Below are positions 60,345 to 64,000 of a stretch of 64,000 bases of DNA, one piece after another. Source of the DNA: PALG01 sp964495885 (GTDB lineage Bacteria > Bacteroidota > Bacteroidia > Flavobacteriales > Flavobacteriaceae); assembly GCA_964495885.1 (NCBI GenBank), contig CAZBWO010000016.1:15728-79727 (forward strand), read 5' to 3'. The notes beneath the pieces are model-generated. The model was not told the origin of the DNA. It did not search any database and worked only from the letters and a program-made list of their open reading frames with translations. Numbering within the stretch: the stretch's first letter is position 1; each line of letters starts with the position of its first letter. Made by a program: the position numbers and the translations under genes.

Positions 60345-61766
60345 TTACAAACCTTTAATAAGAATATCGTCAAAAGCGATATCCTCATCACCCGCATCTA
60401 CTGACATCCTAATACGAATATCTACTGTTGGGGATGCAGTAGGGTTAGTGATAGGGCTATTTTGAAAAGACGCTGAATATTGTGTGAAAGTATCTGTAAT
60501 CTCCGGTCCGTCGCCAGTTCCGTCAAGATTAGTGTCTATTAAGGGAGCGCTGTTAAAAGTAGCACCATCATTTTCAATTGCAAAAATTGGGGTCCAAGTA
60601 CTTCCCCCATCAAAAGAATACTCTACTATTAGAAAATCTGTATTATCCCAGTCTTGGTTAGCCGCGTCATCATCCTCTGCAAATAAAGCAGAGAAGGTGA
60701 TGGTAGAAACGGTACTTACAGGAATTGCAGAAAACAAGAGGTTTTGCTCTGGGGAAGCCACTTCGCCATCTATATCTTGAGCCGCAAAAAAAGAGGTCCC
60801 AGAAACAGCATTGAAGTTAACATTACTGCTAATGTTTGAACCATCGGTACGTAAGAAATAATCACTGTTGCCATCAGTAAATTCAGCAACGCTAATGGCG
60901 TAAGTTACTAGGGCATCCTCAAAATCTTCTTCCACTAATGTAACACTACAATCTGCGTCGCTTATAAACGTACCTGTTATAAATCCATAACTATTGGATT
61001 GCCATTGCCAAGTTCCGTTAACGCCAGAACAGTCATTGGCTCCTGAAGGCTCATTGTTGAAAGTATGGGAGCCCATCCATGTTACCGGATTTCCATTGGC
61101 TATATGACCAGTTGTGGTAGTACTGCCATCACCACTTTCCAACTCACAGGATGTTAGGTTTCCATTAGCAACACAGTTATCTTGGAAGCCAATTCCATTG
61201 TAGATGGTTGCTCCTAAGGTAGATTGGGTAGTGATAGCGCCTGTTCCGTCTGCCACAGAAAAAATCATATTAAAGGTTTGGGAAACATTTCCAAGAACTG
61301 GATGTCCATTACAGCTCCCACATTCATAAGTTCCGGTTACAGGGGTCACTGGTGCTCTAGTGGAATGAGGTAGTACAATAATATCACCTTGCTTTCCAAA
61401 AAATGATACTTGGGTTATTTCCATGTAGTTTTCAAGGGATTCTAGTTTTGCTTCAAAATGAATACTTTCATTTTCAAAAACAATCACCTTACTAACATCA
61501 TTAGTACTAAACGTGTTGGGTTTGGTGATGGATTTTACCCAAAAGGTTTCTCCGTTTTGCACTTCAAAGCGAGCCAATGCTAATCCCTTTCTGGGAATTT
61601 CAATATACACTTTGGCTCTTTTGCTACCATCAAGGGTTGTGAAAACTCCTCTAAACTCTTTAGTAGTAGATGCTGTTAGGTTTTCATTTACGGAAGTTTG
61701 TTCTTCGTCTACAGAGCATGATAGTGCGCTAAGCATCAATACTCCCAATAACCATAATTTTTTCAT
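60345..61766 (-). CDS. Secreted lipoprotein with C-terminal jelly-roll domain
   Basis: 473 residues. The lipobox is SALSC (Cys17). An N-terminal unit (FRGVFTTLDGSKRAKVYIEIPRKGLAL, segments) is followed by cysteine-containing loops (GTYECGSCNGHPVLGN, CVANGNLTSCELESGDGS, NDCSGVNGTWQWQ). The last 190 residues resemble a galactose-binding or MAM-type domain (VTYAISVAEF, ISSNVNFNAVSGTSFFAAQDIDG, FLIVEYSFDGGSTWTPIF, VDIRIRMSVDAGDEDIAFDDI). It is probably an extracellular-surface lipoprotein. Specific function unknown. Confidence 0.7.
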   Translation of the reverse strand: MKKLWLLGVLMLSALSCSVDEEQTSVNENLTASTTKEFRGVFTTLDGSKRAKVYIEIPRKGLALARFEVQNGETFWVKSITKPNTFSTNDVSKVIVFENESIHFEAKLESLENYMEITQVSFFGKQGDIIVLPHSTRAPVTPVTGTYECGSCNGHPVLGNVSQTFNMIFSVADGTGAITTQSTLGATIYNGIGFQDNCVANGNLTSCELESGDGSTTTTGHIANGNPVTWMGSHTFNNEPSGANDCSGVNGTWQWQSNSYGFITGTFISDADCSVTLVEEDFEDALVTYAISVAEFTDGNSDYFLRTDGSNISSNVNFNAVSGTSFFAAQDIDGEVASPEQNLLFSAIPVSTVSTITFSALFAEDDDAANQDWDNTDFLIVEYSFDGGSTWTPIFAIENDGATFNSAPLIDTNLDGTGDGPEITDTFTQYSASFQNSPITNPTASPTVDIRIRMSVDAGDEDIAFDDILIKGL

Positions 61767-61856
61767 GAAAAAGATTTTTCACAAAACTACATGGGAGGTG
61801 TTATTCAGTGAATACGGAAATGTTAAGATATTGTTGTATTGCTAAGCATATATTAG

Positions 61857-62942
61857 CTACTCAAAATAGCTAAACGTATCTCCATCTTTAATTTGCAGCA
61901 ACGTTTCGTAAATAAGCTTGATGACATTTTCCACATCAGATTTGTGTACCATTTCCACGGTGGTGTGCATATAGCGTAGCGGAAGGGAAATCAAAGCACT
62001 TGCTACCCCGCAATTGCTATAAGCAAATGCATCAGTATCGGTACCCGTAGCACGCGAAAGTGCTGCTCGCTGAAAGGGGATTTCCTTTTTCTCTGCCGTC
62101 TCCACAATTAGGTCGCGAAGTTTTTGCTGTACAGCAGGAGCATATGCAATAACGGGCCCATCCCCAATCTTGGCAAGTCCCTGTTTTTTCTTGTCGATCA
62201 TTGGGGTAGTGGTGTCGTGGGTTACATCGGTAACGATGGCTACATTCGGCTGTATGCGTTCTGCGATCATCTGTGCCCCTCGAAGCCCAATCTCCTCTTG
62301 TACCGAATTCGTGATATAAAGTCCGAAAGGCAACTTCTTTTTATTCTCGTGCAATAACCTGGCAACTTCCGCAATCATAAACCCACCCATACGATTGTCC
62401 AGTGCTCTACACACCAACTTTTCCTTATTAAGGATATGGAAGGTGTCTGGATAGGTGATTACACATCCTACATGTACCCCCATTTTCTCTACTTCCTTTT
62501 TATCTTTCGCACCTATATCAATAAAAATATTCTCTGGTTTTGGTGCCTCCTCTTTGGCTCTGTTTCGGGTATGAATGGCAGGCCATCCAAAAACACCTTT
62601 TACAATTCCCTTTTTGGTATGGATATCTACAATTTTGGAAGGTGCAATTTGGTGATCACTTCCGCCGTTTCGAATCACGTAGAGCAAGCCATTGTCTGTA
62701 ATATAATTTACGAACCATGAAATTTCATCGGCATGCCCTTCAATGACTACTTTATATTTAGCTTTCGGGTTAATGACTGCTACGGCAGTCCCGTAGGTGT
62801 CTGTAATAAATTCATCTACATAAGGTTTTAGATACTCCATCCAAAGGTTTTGCCCGCCCCATTCATATCCCGTAGGGGCTGCATTATTTAGGTAGTTCTC
62901 TAAAAACGTCATTGATTTTTTATTCAGTAGCGATTTTGCCAT
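61857..62942 (-). CDS. M42-family aminopeptidase
   Basis: 361 residues. Landmarks of the metal site: VIEGHADEISWFVNYI (His), VCRALDNRMGGFMIAE (bridging Asp), NSVQEEIGLRGAQMIAE (catalytic Glu-Glu) and the later VTDVTHDT (Asp). SRATGTDTDAFAYSNCG and LRYMHTTVEMVHKSDVE (segments) complete the fold. It is a cytoplasmic self-compartmentalising peptidase that removes N-terminal residues. It starts on ATG and appears monocistronic, facing the DUF4294 gene upstream. Confidence 0.93.
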   Translation of the reverse strand: MAKSLLNKKSMTFLENYLNNAAPTGYEWGGQNLWMEYLKPYVDEFITDTYGTAVAVINPKAKYKVVIEGHADEISWFVNYITDNGLLYVIRNGGSDHQIAPSKIVDIHTKKGIVKGVFGWPAIHTRNRAKEEAPKPENIFIDIGAKDKKEVEKMGVHVGCVITYPDTFHILNKEKLVCRALDNRMGGFMIAEVARLLHENKKKLPFGLYITNSVQEEIGLRGAQMIAERIQPNVAIVTDVTHDTTTPMIDKKKQGLAKIGDGPVIAYAPAVQQKLRDLIVETAEKKEIPFQRAALSRATGTDTDAFAYSNCGVASALISLPLRYMHTTVEMVHKSDVENVIKLIYETLLQIKDGDTFSYFE

Positions 62943-63010
62943 GGATCTATTTTAAAAAGTTATCAATTCAAAATTAGGAATTAATTCATAAGAAACCCAT
63001 TTCCAATATG

Positions 63011-63018
63011 TATTTTTG
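63011..63018 (+). promoter_or_regulatory. Promoter core TATTTTTG of the DUF4294 gene
   Basis: Exact TAnnTTTG. The ATG at 63021 would lie within the promoter's initiation region, so a downstream start is preferred. Confidence 0.55.
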
Positions 63019-63035
63019 GAATGATTTTGGAGGAA

Positions 63036-63734
63036 ATGAAATCAATGATAAAACAATTTATACTATTATTATCCGCATCCCTTTTTATAAGCGGGGCACT
63101 TTGGGCGCAATCGGATACCTTGGAATTCGAAACCGATAGCACTGAGACCTTTTACTATATTATAGAAGGGGATACCATCCCAAGGGAGTTTATCGATTTA
63201 CAGGAGGTCATTTTATTGAAGAAGTTGGAGTTTGACACCAAATTGGACAGACGCAGATATCTAATCTTAAGGAGAAAAACTAGAAAAGTATATCCTTATG
63301 CCAAGTTGGCTTCGGAAAGATTGCGGGTCATGAATGAACGCCTTGAAACTGTAGAGTCTAAAAGCGCACGCAGAAAGTATACCCGTAGGATGCAAAGATA
63401 TATAGAGGAGGAGTTTTCTGAAACCTTAAAAAAGTTCACCCGAACCGAGGGGCAAATTTTAGTGAAGTTGATTCACAGACAAACAGGATATACGGCCTTT
63501 GATTTGGTGAAGGAGCTACGAACGGGTTGGCGGGCATTTTGGTATAACACCACTGCAAGTATGTTTAATATATCCTTAAAGGAAGAATACCGTCCTTTTG
63601 AAGTGAAGGAAGATTATCTAATTGAAGATATCTTGGAACGGTCATTCCAGTCTAATATTCTGCAAAGACAGGACCCCGCCTTTGATATAGATTATTTAGA
63701 TCTTACAGATCATTGGGATAATATTCAAAATTAA
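63036..63734 (+). CDS. DUF4294 secreted protein
   Basis: 232 residues from the ATG at 63036, preceded by GGAGG; the ATG at 63045 is equally likely and the ATG at 63021 is disfavoured by the promoter core at 63011-63018. The signal peptide ends GALWAQ. DUF4294 signature: YYIIEGDTIPREFIDLQEVILLKKLEF (segments), RRRYLILRRKTRKVYPYAKLASERLRVM, IEEEFSETLKKFTRTEGQILVKLIHRQTG (segments) and FWYNTTASMFNISLKEEYRP. It is a periplasmic protein of unknown function widespread in Bacteroidota. Confidence 0.9.
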   Translation: MKSMIKQFILLLSASLFISGALWAQSDTLEFETDSTETFYYIIEGDTIPREFIDLQEVILLKKLEFDTKLDRRRYLILRRKTRKVYPYAKLASERLRVMNERLETVESKSARRKYTRRMQRYIEEEFSETLKKFTRTEGQILVKLIHRQTGYTAFDLVKELRTGWRAFWYNTTASMFNISLKEEYRPFEVKEDYLIEDILERSFQSNILQRQDPAFDIDYLDLTDHWDNIQN

Positions 63735-63863
63735 CTTGCAGGGTTTATTGATAATTTGTAAATTAGTAGTTCGCACTGGAAATAAAATTACAGTGCAAAA
63801 TGCAAGTTGTCAATTGTTTACAAACTGTTGATAAAAATCATCTATTTTTTTTCAAAATTGTTT

Positions 63864-63896
63864 TGGTAGATTGGAAAATGCAATTGTATATTTGCA
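63864..63896 (+). promoter_or_regulatory. Strong promoter of probable rRNA operon
   Basis: TTTG (63864-63867), 21-base spacer, TATATTTG (63889-63896) followed by CACCCGC. Both consensus elements are exact and well spaced, as expected for an rRNA or tRNA operon. Confidence 0.75.
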
Positions 63897-63949
63897 CCCG
63901 CAAAATGAAACAGTAATCTTGTTTTAGAGTAGCGAAAAAAAGAAATTAA

Positions 63950-63960
63950 GATCTTTGAGA
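63950..63960 (+). promoter_or_regulatory. boxA-like antitermination element
   Basis: GATCTTTGAGA resembles boxA (consensus GCTCTTTAACA) and lies about 50 bases after the probable start site, as in rRNA leaders bound by NusB-NusE. Confidence 0.5.
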
Positions 63961-64000
63961 TATTGGAGACGAATTAAGACAGCGGGCCCGGCCGTTTTTT

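Larger units (their letters stand above)
63735..64000. other. Downstream region with probable rRNA-operon promoter and leader
   Basis: No gene is contained. The last part has a full promoter (63864-63896) and a boxA-like leader (63950-63960). The last bases read GCGGGCCCGGCCGTTTTTT and do not continue into a recognisable 16S start. Confidence 0.7.

Overview
The window is a piece of chromosome from a gliding-type marine or soil Flavobacteriaceae (Bacteroidota). Four things point there. Many genes are preceded by the Bacteroidota sigma-factor promoter core TAnnTTTG, sometimes with TTTG about 20 bases upstream. Several secreted proteins end in type IX secretion (T9SS) sorting domains. The gliding genes gldF and gldG are present. 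Family-restricted proteins occur: DUF4294, PUR-like DUF3276, an OmpH/SurA-rich periplasm and a cyclophilin-FKBP fusion. Gene order is mostly ordinary core genome. No CRISPR array, prophage or insertion sequence was seen.

Layout. 1-8 kb: a truncated 7TMR-DISM receptor, fumarase, and a run of minus-strand secreted proteins (esterase-TPR, kelch-like and META-like T9SS cargo, a CAP-domain protein). 7.7-9.9 kb: two AT-rich accessory genes, an AlbA_2/Schlafen-type protein and a protein with a HEPN-like RNxxxH motif. 9.9-11.3 kb: a 1.4 kb gene-free region packed with phased 7-bp and 11-bp tandem arrays and palindromic repeats. 11.3-24.9 kb: cyclophilin-FKBP, YfiT/DinB enzyme, thioredoxin-like protein, SulP transporter, M14 peptidase, PUR protein, ABC exporter, leucine dehydrogenase, nusB-DUF1573-yajC, and peptidase T. 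25-31 kb: pyrD, a LysE exporter, HMG-CoA lyase, 5'-nucleotidase, haem-binding protein and guaB. 31-39 kb: OmpH chaperone, an SRPBCC protein, a three-gene SurA-like cluster followed by a MoxR ATPase and a GldL-like mini-protein, and an acyltransferase. 39-46.5 kb: aconitase, a C1q-like protein, a Crp/Fnr regulator, a lipoprotein, a TlpA-like thioredoxin, a second 11-bp array (44.7 kb), and dnaN. 46.6-52.6 kb: gldG-gldF, small enzymes, a DUF62 SAM-hydrolase-like protein, phoH-purC. 52.8-64 kb: a tandem-repeat T9SS surface protein containing a 100-N assembly gap, a PagL-like deacylase, an alanine symporter, an MBOAT/SGNH acyl-transfer pair, an M42 peptidase, DUF4294, and finally a strong promoter plus boxA-like leader that probably starts an rRNA operon just beyond the window.

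How the parts fit: central metabolism (fumarase, aconitase, leucine dehydrogenase, HMG-CoA lyase, pyrD, guaB, purC) sits beside envelope biogenesis (YajC, OmpH, SurA-like PPIases, MsbA-like exporter, PagL) and the T9SS/gliding system. The most unusual content is non-coding. Arrays keep an exact 11-bp or 7-bp register while the unit sequence drifts. A dispersed hairpin family keeps its flanks while its stem covaries.
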